NCBI GenBank assembly: GCA_963169455.1 | Contig: CAUJDW010000084.1 | Coordinates: 1 to 39,179, forward strand | Origin: Bacteroidota bacterium | GTDB lineage: Bacteria > Bacteroidota > Bacteroidia > Chitinophagales > Saprospiraceae | Direction of reading: 5' to 3' | DNA length: 39,179 bases | Part shown: piece after piece, positions 16,596-24,233 of the stretch | Layout: each line of letters opens with the position of its first letter | Position numbering within the stretch: the first letter of the stretch is position 1 | Program-made: the position numbers and the translations under genes | Notes under the pieces: model-generated | Database searches by the model: none | Told to the model about the DNA's origin: nothing | What the model saw: the letters and a program-made list of their open reading frames with translations, nothing else

Positions 16596-17162
16596 ATGAA
16601 TCCAGCGGTTGAAACCCTCAAAAAAGTCAGCCCCCTTACTCCGGAATCTGCCGAAGCCTTGGCTGCGATCATGGAAACCCGTTTTTATGTAAAGAACGAG
16701 CCATTGCTTCAGATCGGGCGGGTTTCGGAATATTTTTACTTCCTGGTGAAGGGCCTGGCCCGGGTGTATTATATCCGGGGGGAATCGGACGTGACGGACT
16801 ATTTTGCCCAGGAGGGGCAGTTCATCGGGGCGGTGCCGAGCCTGTTTACCGGGCGGCCATCCCACAAGGCCATTGAAGCCCTGGAAGATTCGGAGATACT
16901 GCGGTTCAAATACAGGAATTTCGACGAATTGTGCCTGAAGCACCACGATATCGAGCGCAACGGCCGCAAGCTGGGCATACTGGCCTTCCTCGAAATACAG
17001 GACAGAATGGAGAGCATACGCTTCCTCTCCGCCAAGGAGCGCTACATGGAGCTGGAGCGCAAATTTCCCGGCATCACCAACCGCATTCCACTGAAACACC
17101 TCGCTTCTTTTATCGGCACCACCCAGGTAAGCGTCAGCCGGATACGGGCGGGTAAGCAGTGA
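16596..17162 (+). CDS. Crp/Fnr-type transcription regulator
   Basis: A protein of 188 residues, normal for the short Bacteroidota Crp/Fnr group. Residues ~20-115 form a cyclic-nucleotide-binding-like beta roll (PLLQIGRVSEYFYFLVKGLA; DVTDYFAQEGQFIGAV). An alpha linker follows. The C-terminus has a winged-helix recognition region (NRIPLKHLASFIGTTQVSVSRIR). The usual cAMP-contacting Arg/Ser pair is not obvious, so the ligand is unknown. Start: ATG at 16596; a GTG just before it is less likely. It probably regulates the plus-strand unit that begins at 17477, between which lie two palindrome pairs (17278-17390). Confidence 0.88.
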   Translation: MNPAVETLKKVSPLTPESAEALAAIMETRFYVKNEPLLQIGRVSEYFYFLVKGLARVYYIRGESDVTDYFAQEGQFIGAVPSLFTGRPSHKAIEALEDSEILRFKYRNFDELCLKHHDIERNGRKLGILAFLEIQDRMESIRFLSAKERYMELERKFPGITNRIPLKHLASFIGTTQVSVSRIRAGKQ

Positions 17163-17277
17163 ACCAGTTAGCAGCGCCTTGTTTGCCGAAGGATTCCCCA
17201 GGTAGCTGTACAAGGAGTACGTCGCACGTCGCACCAGGATGGTTAGGAATATCAGCGCCGTATGCGCCTCCAGGACA

Positions 17278-17327
17278 GTCACGGGGTGACTCGCCTTGAT
17301 TTAACTATAGTTCAGTCACCCCGTGAC
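17278..17327. promoter_or_regulatory. Pair of GTCAC-N3-GTGAC palindromes
   Basis: The palindrome GTCAC-N3-GTGAC occurs at 17278-17290 and 17315-17327, 37 bp apart centre to centre. Together with one flanking base they also form a perfect 14-bp inverted repeat. Location between a Crp-type regulator and its downstream unit makes them candidate operators. A caution: the GTCACCCCGT core also occurs in the C-rich 3' repeats at 12733 and 24168, so this may be a dispersed repeat. Confidence 0.5.
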
Positions 17328-17390
17328 TTTACAAATGTTAAAAAGCCTCTCTTTTCGGCCCGGCTTCGATTTGAAATTAACATTTGTAAA
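17328..17390. promoter_or_regulatory. 14-bp inverted repeat before the 17477 unit
   Basis: TTTACAAATGTTAA (17328-17341) has a perfect inverted copy at 17377-17390, with a 35-nt spacer. Each half is itself a near-palindrome (TTACA-AA-TGTTAA). This could be a pair of sites for a dimeric regulator, such as the adjacent Crp-type protein, or an RNA hairpin in the leader. A TTTG at 17383 and a CATCTTTG at 17414 resemble Bacteroidota promoter boxes, but the 27-bp spacing is longer than usual. Confidence 0.5.
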
Positions 17391-17476
17391 ACCTACCCCT
17401 GCCTGAAGCCCCGCATCTTTGCATCAGCATGCACGAGCACGGCATGCGACAATCATTCACCTAAAAATTTTATGTC

Positions 17477-18127
17477 ATGAAAACGGATGCAAAAATCGTT
17501 CTGAACCAGCAACTGCTGAAAGCAGCTTTTATCATTGGCCCGGCGCTGCTTGTGCTGTCGGCGCTCAGCTTTGTGGCCGGCATCGGGCTGATCCCTCCGG
17601 GCATTACCAGTTATGTGGAAGGCATATTCGGCAGTTTTGCCCTGATCTTTTTCGTGCCCATCTACCTGTACCTCGGCAATGAGCTGTGGAATTACAAAAG
17701 GGTGCTGGGAAGCATTGCCACCATCACCGGGCTATTGGGTTCGGTAGTCGGCTTTGGCATGGAGTTCATGCGGGTGACGGAGTATGCGTTGAGGCAACAC
17801 GGCGCCACGGATGAAGTATTTGCCTCCTTTTACCACAACCCCGGGGGCGTTTACCTGAGTGTTGCGCTGGCCGGCCCATTGTTTCCGCTGACCTCCGTTT
17901 TGCTGGGCGCCGGTTTCCTGCGCGCGAAGGCTTACCCGGCCTGGGTATGCATGTTACTGATGACGGCAGGGGTATTCTTCCCGATTGCACAGGTACTGGA
18001 ACTGGAATGGGCGCTGAAGATCACCTACCCGCTGGCCTGCCTGTTCTGGCTGGTGGTTTGCTCCTGGATCGCCATGCGCAGGATTGGCGAGGTGGATAAT
18101 GCACAACCCCAACTGGCCGTGCGATGA
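17477..18127 (+). CDS. Multi-pass membrane protein, unknown function
   Basis: A protein of 216 residues with six clear hydrophobic segments, at about residues 14-37, 48-65, 74-95, 125-145, 153-173 and 181-199. It ends in a short polar tail. I do not recognise a family with confidence; it resembles DUF4386-like small membrane proteins in size and layout. Its stop overlaps the start of the FAD monooxygenase gene by 4 nt (ATGA at 18124-18127), so the two are translationally coupled and likely act together. The long 315-nt region in front of it contains the two palindrome pairs. Confidence 0.75.
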   Translation: MKTDAKIVLNQQLLKAAFIIGPALLVLSALSFVAGIGLIPPGITSYVEGIFGSFALIFFVPIYLYLGNELWNYKRVLGSIATITGLLGSVVGFGMEFMRVTEYALRQHGATDEVFASFYHNPGGVYLSVALAGPLFPLTSVLLGAGFLRAKAYPAWVCMLLMTAGVFFPIAQVLELEWALKITYPLACLFWLVVCSWIAMRRIGEVDNAQPQLAVR

Positions 18128-19269
18128 AAGCAGCTGATTTCACCATCATCGGCGGGGGCATTGCCGGGCTGGCTACAGCCATTGCCCTGGAGCAGAAAGG
18201 CTTCAGCACGGAAATTTTCGAAGCTGCTCCGGAAATCCGGGCGGCAGGCGCCGGCATCAGCCTGGCGCCCAACGCCGCGCTGGCGCTGAGGAAGCTCGGC
18301 CTGGAAAAGGCGGTGGCGGAAAAAGGAGAGCCCTTATCCGCCCTGAGCATCCGGCGCGCGAACGGCAGGCTGATCACCCAGGCCGACGGGCTGCAGATTG
18401 CCCGGAAATACGGCGCTTCCCATTATGCGATTCATCGCGGCGCCCTGCACCTCATCCTGCTGACAAACCTGCTGCGGCCTGCCATCCATGCCGGCAAGCG
18501 GGCGGTGGGGGTCAGAGAAAAAGGTAAAACGGCCATAGTACAATTCCACGACGGCGCCGAACACGAGGCCCGGGCATTGATCGTGGCGGACGGCATTCAT
18601 TCCCCCATCCGCCGGCAGTTGCTGCCCGGTTCGGCACCGCGGTATGCGGGCTACACATGCTGGCGGGCGGTGGTGGAATTCGACGGCCCCATGCCGGTCG
18701 AGGCCACTGAAACCTGGGGCCCCAACGGCCGGTTCGGCATCGTGCCGCTGAAAGGGAAGCAGATATACTGGTTCGCCTGCAAGGCCGCCCCGGCGAATGA
18801 CACCAGGTACAAGAATTTCACCGTCGGGGACATTCACAGCCTGTTCAAAGGCTACCACGCCCCTATCCCCGAAATCATCCGGCAGACATCCAATTCCGAA
18901 CTTTTGTGGAACGACATCATCGACCTGAAACCCATACCGGAATTCGCTTTCGGCAATACGGTGCTGATCGGCGACGCAGCCCACGCCACCACGCCCAACA
19001 TGGGGCAGGGCGCCTGCCAGGCCCTGGAGGACGCCGTCATCCTGGCGGAAGAAGCCGCCCGGCATGACAACCCGGAAGAAGCCTTCCGGCAATTCGGGAA
19101 GAGGCGGCTGGCGAGAACCCATTATGTGGTGAAGCGCTCGTGGGCCCTTGGGCGGATAGCCCAGGCTGAGCACCGGCTGCTGGGTGCAATGCGGGACGCC
19201 CTTTTTGCCCTCGCCCCCGCTTCGGTGACGGAACGGCAGTTCGATTTCCTTTATGATGTGGATTTTTGA
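18124..19269 (+). CDS. FAD-dependent monooxygenase (group A flavoprotein)
   Basis: A protein of 381 residues of the PHBH-fold flavin monooxygenases. The Rossmann motif GGGIAG is at residues 10-15, followed by the acidic residue of FEAAPEIR near 34-40. The second FAD motif GDAAHATTPNMGQGACQAL begins near residue 283. Members hydroxylate aromatics, urate, antibiotics (TetX-like) or epoxidise carotenoids, using NAD(P)H and O2; the substrate here is not predictable. It is cytoplasmic or membrane-peripheral. It is coupled by overlap to the membrane protein before it, and followed closely by a membrane glycosyltransferase-like gene, under a Crp-type regulator. Confidence 0.88.
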   Translation: MKAADFTIIGGGIAGLATAIALEQKGFSTEIFEAAPEIRAAGAGISLAPNAALALRKLGLEKAVAEKGEPLSALSIRRANGRLITQADGLQIARKYGASHYAIHRGALHLILLTNLLRPAIHAGKRAVGVREKGKTAIVQFHDGAEHEARALIVADGIHSPIRRQLLPGSAPRYAGYTCWRAVVEFDGPMPVEATETWGPNGRFGIVPLKGKQIYWFACKAAPANDTRYKNFTVGDIHSLFKGYHAPIPEIIRQTSNSELLWNDIIDLKPIPEFAFGNTVLIGDAAHATTPNMGQGACQALEDAVILAEEAARHDNPEEAFRQFGKRRLARTHYVVKRSWALGRIAQAEHRLLGAMRDALFALAPASVTERQFDFLYDVDF

Positions 19270-19307
19270 TCCCCATTTTCGTAGGTTTACAGGCAAATGA
19301 CCCATTC

Positions 19308-20783
19308 ATGCGCCGGCCTTCAGCATTATCGACAGCCTTTCTGCTGCTGCCTGCCGCCCTGCTGGCCTACACGGCCTACCGGGCCTGTGCCCTGTCCATG
19401 ACCCACGATGAAAGCGTGTCTTTTCTGTGGTTCCGGGATGTGGATGTTTTGTCCTGTTTCTTTGAAAAAGGCTGCTGGCCGACGGCCAACAACCACCTGC
19501 TCAACACCTGGGCCTGGCAGCAGAGTGTGCGGTTGTTCGGCGCCAGCGAGTGGGCTATCCGGCTGCCGAATGTGGCGGCGCACCTGGTTTACCTGCTTTG
19601 CTCTGTGGCTTTGGTGCGTTCCCACAGCCGGCAATTCTGGATCGGGCTGGCGGGTTTTGCCCTGCTCAATTTCAATCCTTACCTGCTGGACTTTTTTTCC
19701 CTGGCCCGGGGCTATGGCCTGAGCATGGGCCTGAGCATGGCCAGCCTCTATGCCTTTTTCGCCTTTCTGCGCCGCGAACGCTGGCCGGCGCTACTGGCGG
19801 CTTACAGCCTGGCAGCCCTGGCCGTGCTGGCCAATTTCGTAGCCCTCAACTTCCTCGCCAGCCTGTGGGCCTCGGCCTTGATCATAAGCCTTTGGGGAGG
19901 GGAAGAACAGGGAGCCCGCCCGCGTTTCCGGTGGCGGCAGCAGCTTTGGATGAATGGCATTCCGCTCGGCATCGGCCTGGTTCTCGCCATGTTATTGTAC
20001 CGGCCCCTGAGCTATCTGCAGGCGGGCAGCGAATTCAACTACGGAGCCGAGCGATTCTGGATGACATTCCGCTCCGTAGTGCAGGACAGCCTTTACAACA
20101 TCCGCTATTTCAGCGATGACACCCTTTGGGCATTTTCGCTCCTTTACGGGCTTTTCATATTACTGGCGCTTGGCGGCGCATTCTGGTTCTTTTTCCGGGG
20201 CCCCGGCGAAAGCTGGCGCCGGCAGTACCTGGCCGCCGCCCTGCTCTTTCTGATGAGCTGCGCGGTGATGATCGCCCAGCACTACCTGCTGGGCTCCCAT
20301 TACCTGGAGAACCGCAAGGCGCTGCATTTTATCCCCCTTTCCGCGCTGCTCTTTTTCTTTTTCCTGCACGGGCTGGGCAGCCATTTCCCCCGCTGGCGGG
20401 CCCTGAACCCGGCAGCCGGGCTTCTGGCGCTGCTGCTTTTGTACCACCTGGGCCGGGCGGCCGCCTTTGGGCATGCGCTGGAATGGTGGTATGATAAAAA
20501 TACGCGGGAGATGGTGGAATATCTGGACAGGAACATCCCACCTGGCCGGGAGGCCGCCTCCCTGGGCGTGCACTGGATGTTCCAGCCTACTACTTTTTTC
20601 TACCATCAGTTTCTGGGCGTCACCACCTTTACTGCGCCCCCCTTTGTAGGAGGCGACGGCTTGCCGGAGGGCAACTTTGACTATTACTACACTTTTGAGG
20701 GCCAGGCCAGGCAAATGGGGAAGCAGTATGCCGTTCTAAGGGAATTCAAAGAAGGGACGGTTTTATTGCGGCGCAATTTTTAA
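19308..20783 (+). CDS. GT-C fold glycosyltransferase-like membrane protein
   Basis: A protein of 491 residues from the ATG at 19308. A frame extension to a TTG at 19266 overlaps the previous stop but adds 14 residues without character. About ten to twelve TM segments are present. The first loop has MTHDESVSFLWFRD, the acidic pair typical of GT39/ArnT/PMT-like enzymes that transfer sugars from lipid-linked donors. The C-terminal soluble part (~400-491) is short and probably periplasmic. Function is inferred from topology and the loop motif only. It lies 38 nt downstream of the monooxygenase and shares the likely operon. Confidence 0.7.
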   Translation: MRRPSALSTAFLLLPAALLAYTAYRACALSMTHDESVSFLWFRDVDVLSCFFEKGCWPTANNHLLNTWAWQQSVRLFGASEWAIRLPNVAAHLVYLLCSVALVRSHSRQFWIGLAGFALLNFNPYLLDFFSLARGYGLSMGLSMASLYAFFAFLRRERWPALLAAYSLAALAVLANFVALNFLASLWASALIISLWGGEEQGARPRFRWRQQLWMNGIPLGIGLVLAMLLYRPLSYLQAGSEFNYGAERFWMTFRSVVQDSLYNIRYFSDDTLWAFSLLYGLFILLALGGAFWFFFRGPGESWRRQYLAAALLFLMSCAVMIAQHYLLGSHYLENRKALHFIPLSALLFFFFLHGLGSHFPRWRALNPAAGLLALLLLYHLGRAAAFGHALEWWYDKNTREMVEYLDRNIPPGREAASLGVHWMFQPTTFFYHQFLGVTTFTAPPFVGGDGLPEGNFDYYYTFEGQARQMGKQYAVLREFKEGTVLLRRNF

Positions 20784-21370
20784 CCATAAAATTCCAGCCC
20801 CATTTTTTGACATTTTTCAGAATTTATTTTAAATTCCGGCTTGAAAGTTTTGATTCTTTGACAAGTCTTGTGATGTGGAGGCAGTGCGTCATGTGAAACC
20901 ACTGCTCTCGTTGGCCGCAGGGCTTCCGCCTGGCGCCTTGTCCATGAGATTTGTCAGAGAAAGAAATTTTTTAACCAGGCAAAGCCGGTTGCGGTGTTCT
21001 TTGAAAGCCCTACACTTCCTATCTGTATTTTCATTCCGGGAAATTTCCTGATGTCCTATCTCAACTTTCCGGGGTGCATGATCGCATCCAAGCGAATGAA
21101 AACACGTTGATCGGGGCGAATTCCATTACCGTCACTGGCAAAGCCTATAAAACCGTTTAACTATGAATCCACCTGGCCTTGAAGAGGCAGAAGCCGAAGC
21201 ACTTCTGCCGCAGAACACCGGATCATTTAGCGGTTTGCGCTCGTATCAAAAAGGTGTTTTCCCAGAAAGAGCGCGGGAAATAACACAACAAGAGATTGAA
21301 AAAACGAGATAACGAGATTGCCCCCTGCTATCATCATCGAGAGAGGCGCAGTCAAACCTGCTAAATGAAG

Positions 21371-21405
21371 AAAAAGCCAGCCTTTGTTAAGAGGCTGGCT
21401 TTTTT
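21371..21405. terminator. Strong bidirectional intrinsic terminator
   Basis: The stem AAAAAGCCAGCC / GGCTGGCTTTTT has a 10-nt loop and T runs on both strands. It can end the PspC operon coming from the minus strand and any plus-strand transcript crossing 20784-21370. Confidence 0.9.
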
Positions 21406-21418
21406 GTTGTTGCCGGGA

Positions 21419-21454
21419 AGCAGAACAGGCGCTGTTTTCAGCGCCTGTTCTGCT
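21419..21454 (-). terminator. Perfect 16-bp hairpin after the PspC gene
   Basis: Arms 21419-21434 and 21439-21454 pair over 16 bp with no mismatch, and the loop is TTTT. It lies 17 nt past the stop of the minus-strand PspC gene and has no T tract of its own. Followed in the same direction by the terminator at 21371-21405, it probably protects the mRNA 3' end or acts as part of a tandem terminator. Confidence 0.7.
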
Positions 21455-21470
21455 CATTATGCTGGTGTCA

Positions 21471-23615
21471 TCAATCATTCGCGACATCCACCCGGGCATT
21501 GCCGGCGGCCTGTTGCTGGACGAGGGGCACGGAGCCCAGTTTGGCCCGGCTGTTATCCGCAGCAGAGACATAGGCCTCACCGATGGCCATTTTTTCGGCA
21601 TCCAGCCTGGCATTATCCGACAGGACGGCCCTCAGGTATCGGGCCTGGCCGCGCAGATCGGCGCCGCCGGAGCCTGCCTGGTTGAGCAGCAGGGTATCCA
21701 CATGGACATTGGCTTTTAACTCATGGAGGCTTTCGAAGCTGAGCTGCAGGTTTCCACCTTCGAAGCCTTCTATGCGCACATCATCCGTCCCTTCGGCATC
21801 GAGCTGCGCGAGTTCGGGCATGGTGATGAACAGCCTTACCGGGGAGGAGGGCCTGGACAAGGAAGTGGAAACGTTGACCACATCACCTATCTGTTCGACC
21901 TCTACCTGCTGGGTGAGGGCTTCCACGCCTGACAGGCGCAGGCTGTAATCATCGCCTTTCCCGATGACCACCTTCAGTTCTCCCTCGATGTTGAGCTTCC
22001 GGAAACCACTGAAGCCCAGCTCTTCCGCATCTTCTGACTCGACATCGCAGCCCTGGCAGTTGAAACCGTCGCTGGTCATTATCCAGAGCTTGTCGGGGTT
22101 GCGCCAGAGGTACTGGCTGGGGTCGGCCTTGTCCATCTCATCGACGAAATCACCCACCTCACCGCTGATGCGCAGCGCTTTGCCGGCCGGCACTCCGATG
22201 GTCAGGCGCACCTCCTGGCCCCGCCATTTGGAGCCTTTGGGGATGCTGAATTCGCGGGGTATGAGCAGGGTTTCCCCTTCGAGGGATGGGTTGAAGCTGA
22301 CCATGCTGGCCAGTTTTTCCGCATCGCGGGACGATTCGCCGCGGGCGGAGATGCGGGTGGCCATAGTGAAGGCATTCCCCTCCGCCCGGACGAGGTCGAC
22401 CCGTACGTTCCGGATCAGCAGTTCCTCATCCCGCAGGATGAGTTCGTCATCGATCCGCATCCAGGAATCGCCTTCATAGCCCCGGGCCATTTCGAGGCGG
22501 AGGGTGTCGGTGGGCAGCCCGCTCAGGGTGGTTTCCTTCAGGGATTTCCCTTCGTGGGTAAACTGCCGGGCGAAAATAGACCCTACGGCAAAAAAGCTGA
22601 CTACATTGAGTACCCAGAACACGATCAGGGCGGTTCTCCAGGGAGCGCTCAGGCGAGCGCCGTACAACAGTCGGGTGATAAACAATACAAGAGACAAAAG
22701 CACCATCCCTATGATGATGAGGATGTTAAAAGCAGCCAGGAAGGACAGGAAAGGCCGGGCCGGGGAAAAGTATTCAAAAAAAGGCCAGGCGAAAATCGCG
22801 CCGCCGACGATGCCGATCCAGGCCAGGGCGAAGGCGAAAATAAATACCGCACCCACGATGATAAGCAGGGGTTTCCAGAATCTGGCGGCCAGGTCGATCA
22901 GGGCCCGGATGGCGCCGCCCAGCAGGCTTACGCCCTTTCGGAGCGCTTCGCCCAGCTCACTCTGCCCCTGAAACCCTTTTTTTTTACCCCCCAGTTCGTT
23001 GCCCAGTTCCTGCACCTTAGTTGAAATATGTTCGAATTCCTCCTGAATGATCCTGCCGATATTGGAGGCATTGATGGGTTCGCCGCGCATGGCAAGGCGG
23101 TCGCTGGCCGTTTCGGCCTTGGGGATGATGGCCCAGAGGATGATGTAAGCCGGGATGCCAAAACCACCGGATATGGCGATGAGGATGAACAGGAGGCGTA
23201 TCCAGAGCGGGTCCTGTATGCCAAAGTAAGCGGCAATACCCGAGCAAACACCCCCGATCACTTCGTCATCGGGGTTTCGGAAGAGGCGTTTGCCGGGGCG
23301 GTATCCGCTGCTGCTTTTGCGTTCCGTTTTTGGCGCCTCGCCCTCTTCGATGGGCTCTGCTCCGAAATCTTCGGGGGTTCCCATGATGACAATGGCGTCC
23401 TTCACATCCCTTAAGGATACGATCGTCCGATCGCCCAGCCCCTCCTGGATAAGTTCCGCCATCCGGGCTTCTATGTCCGTCGTGATCTCTTCGTAGCCTT
23501 CAGAATCTCTGAAGTGCCGGTGAATGGTTTCCAGATAGAGGCTGAGGTGTTCGAATGCGTCTTCGTCGATGGTGAAGGGTACGCTGCCAAGGTTGATGTG
23601 CTGTACCTTATTCAT
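21471..23615 (-). CDS. PspC-domain membrane protein with C-terminal GIN domain
   Basis: A protein of 714 residues. Start: ATG at 23615, overlapping the PadR stop (TAATG) behind a Shine-Dalgarno-like TCCTCC; the longer frame to 23669 lies inside padR. Residues 1-90 are a soluble segment (ITTDIEARMAELIQEGL, VKDAIVIMGTPEDF). The PspC domain is at ~107-166 (GGVCSGIAAYFG, then two hydrophobic segments). Three to four more TM helices follow (~245-380). The C-terminal ~330 residues are extracytoplasmic beta-rich repeats of the head-GIN/DUF2807 type (FRKLNIEGELKVVIGKGDDY at ~537). PspC proteins respond to envelope stress in enteric bacteria; here the role is inferred to be an envelope sensor/effector under PadR control. 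Confidence 0.88.
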   Translation of the reverse strand: MNKVQHINLGSVPFTIDEDAFEHLSLYLETIHRHFRDSEGYEEITTDIEARMAELIQEGLGDRTIVSLRDVKDAIVIMGTPEDFGAEPIEEGEAPKTERKSSSGYRPGKRLFRNPDDEVIGGVCSGIAAYFGIQDPLWIRLLFILIAISGGFGIPAYIILWAIIPKAETASDRLAMRGEPINASNIGRIIQEEFEHISTKVQELGNELGGKKKGFQGQSELGEALRKGVSLLGGAIRALIDLAARFWKPLLIIVGAVFIFAFALAWIGIVGGAIFAWPFFEYFSPARPFLSFLAAFNILIIIGMVLLSLVLFITRLLYGARLSAPWRTALIVFWVLNVVSFFAVGSIFARQFTHEGKSLKETTLSGLPTDTLRLEMARGYEGDSWMRIDDELILRDEELLIRNVRVDLVRAEGNAFTMATRISARGESSRDAEKLASMVSFNPSLEGETLLIPREFSIPKGSKWRGQEVRLTIGVPAGKALRISGEVGDFVDEMDKADPSQYLWRNPDKLWIMTSDGFNCQGCDVESEDAEELGFSGFRKLNIEGELKVVIGKGDDYSLRLSGVEALTQQVEVEQIGDVVNVSTSLSRPSSPVRLFITMPELAQLDAEGTDDVRIEGFEGGNLQLSFESLHELKANVHVDTLLLNQAGSGGADLRGQARYLRAVLSDNARLDAEKMAIGEAYVSAADNSRAKLGSVPLVQQQAAGNARVDVAND

Positions 23616-23971
23616 TAGGAGGAACTGTTTTTTGTTGAGTGATTGACTGCTTCCACGAGTTGGGCCCAAATGCCGAGCAGGTCATTGAGCAACTCTTTTC
23701 CGGTATCGGTGATGGCGTAGTATTTGCGCGGAGGCCCCATCGAAGACTCTCTCCAGGTGTACTGCAGCAGGCCCTGGTCTTTGAGGCGGCTGAGCAGCGG
23801 GTAGAGCGTCCCTTCCACCACGATGAGCTTGGAGGCCTTCAACTCCAGTATGATATCGGATGGATAAGCTTCCTTTTCCGATACGATGGACAGGATGCAG
23901 AGCTCCAGTACTCCACGCCGCATCTGCCTGGCCATCTGTTCGCTGATCTCAATGATTTCCTTCGTTTTCAT
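23615..23971 (-). CDS. PadR-family transcription regulator
   Basis: A protein of 118 residues from the ATG at 23971; an ATG at 23989 is possible but would sit inside the -7 region. It has the typical PadR winged helix: GVLELCILSIVSEKEAYPSDI (~20-40), then LIVVEGTLYPLLSRLKDQGLL (recognition helix, ~50-70), then the wing YTWRESSMGPPRKYYAITDTGKELL. PadR proteins repress neighbouring genes as dimers, often in response to small molecules. It is translationally coupled to the PspC gene (TAATG) and is likely autoregulated through the palindrome at 23996-24016. Confidence 0.93.
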   Translation of the reverse strand: MKTKEIIEISEQMARQMRRGVLELCILSIVSEKEAYPSDIILELKASKLIVVEGTLYPLLSRLKDQGLLQYTWRESSMGPPRKYYAITDTGKELLNDLLGIWAQLVEAVNHSTKNSSS

Positions 23972-23975
23972 ACTG

Positions 23976-24016
23976 CAAATATAAAACACTGCCAGGTACT
24001 ATGCAAGACATAGTAC
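23976..24016 (-). promoter_or_regulatory. Candidate PadR operator and promoter
   Basis: A perfect 8-bp inverted repeat, GTACTATG (23996-24003) and CATAGTAC (24009-24016), with a 5-nt spacer lies 25 nt upstream of the padR start. On the minus strand a TATATTTG box (complement of 23976-23983) matches the Bacteroidota -7 consensus TAnnTTTG, with a TTG near the -33 position inside the palindrome. A repressor bound here would cover the promoter. The -7 box is only 4 nt from the ATG, so the mRNA may be nearly leaderless. Confidence 0.6.
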
Positions 24017-24145
24017 TTGAAAAAGCCAGGTAATTTCTATTAACAAGTAATGTGGCAAGGCGAATAGAGGAAAAAGGCCGATGAAACATGAGCCAGGCCC
24101 GGCTGAGCGTAGCGAGGGGGGGGCATGGTTTCGGGGTTGAGGGCT

Positions 24146-24192
24146 CTCCTCATCACCCCCTCACCCAGTCACCCCGTCTCCCCTTCTCCCCG
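24146..24192. repeat. C-rich TCACCCC/TCTCCCC repeat
   Basis: A C-rich stretch with iterated TCACCC and TCTCCCC words, containing the same 13-mer as 12733-12745 (here at 24168-24180). On the minus strand it gives five G3-5 runs separated by 3-5 nt, a strong G-quadruplex-type pattern. It starts about 42 nt past the stop of the minus-strand gene at 24234. The rest of 24017-24145 shows no gene. Confidence 0.8.
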
Positions 24193-24233
24193 GTGCTAAA
24201 CTTCGGGAGTTTCCCATGCCCGACAACCATTCC

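Larger units (their letters stand above)
20784..21470. other. 687-nt intergenic region with small plus-strand ORFs
   Basis: No recognised gene. Two short plus-strand open stretches look weakly coding. One ends ...IGANSITVTGKAYKTV with TAA at about 21158-21160 but has no good start. The other is a 49-codon ORF (21163-21312, MNPPGLEEAEAE...) ending in a basic/acidic helix-like tail 58 nt before a strong terminator. They could be a small gene or decayed coding DNA. The rest (20784-20990) is plain AT-rich sequence. Confidence 0.3.
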
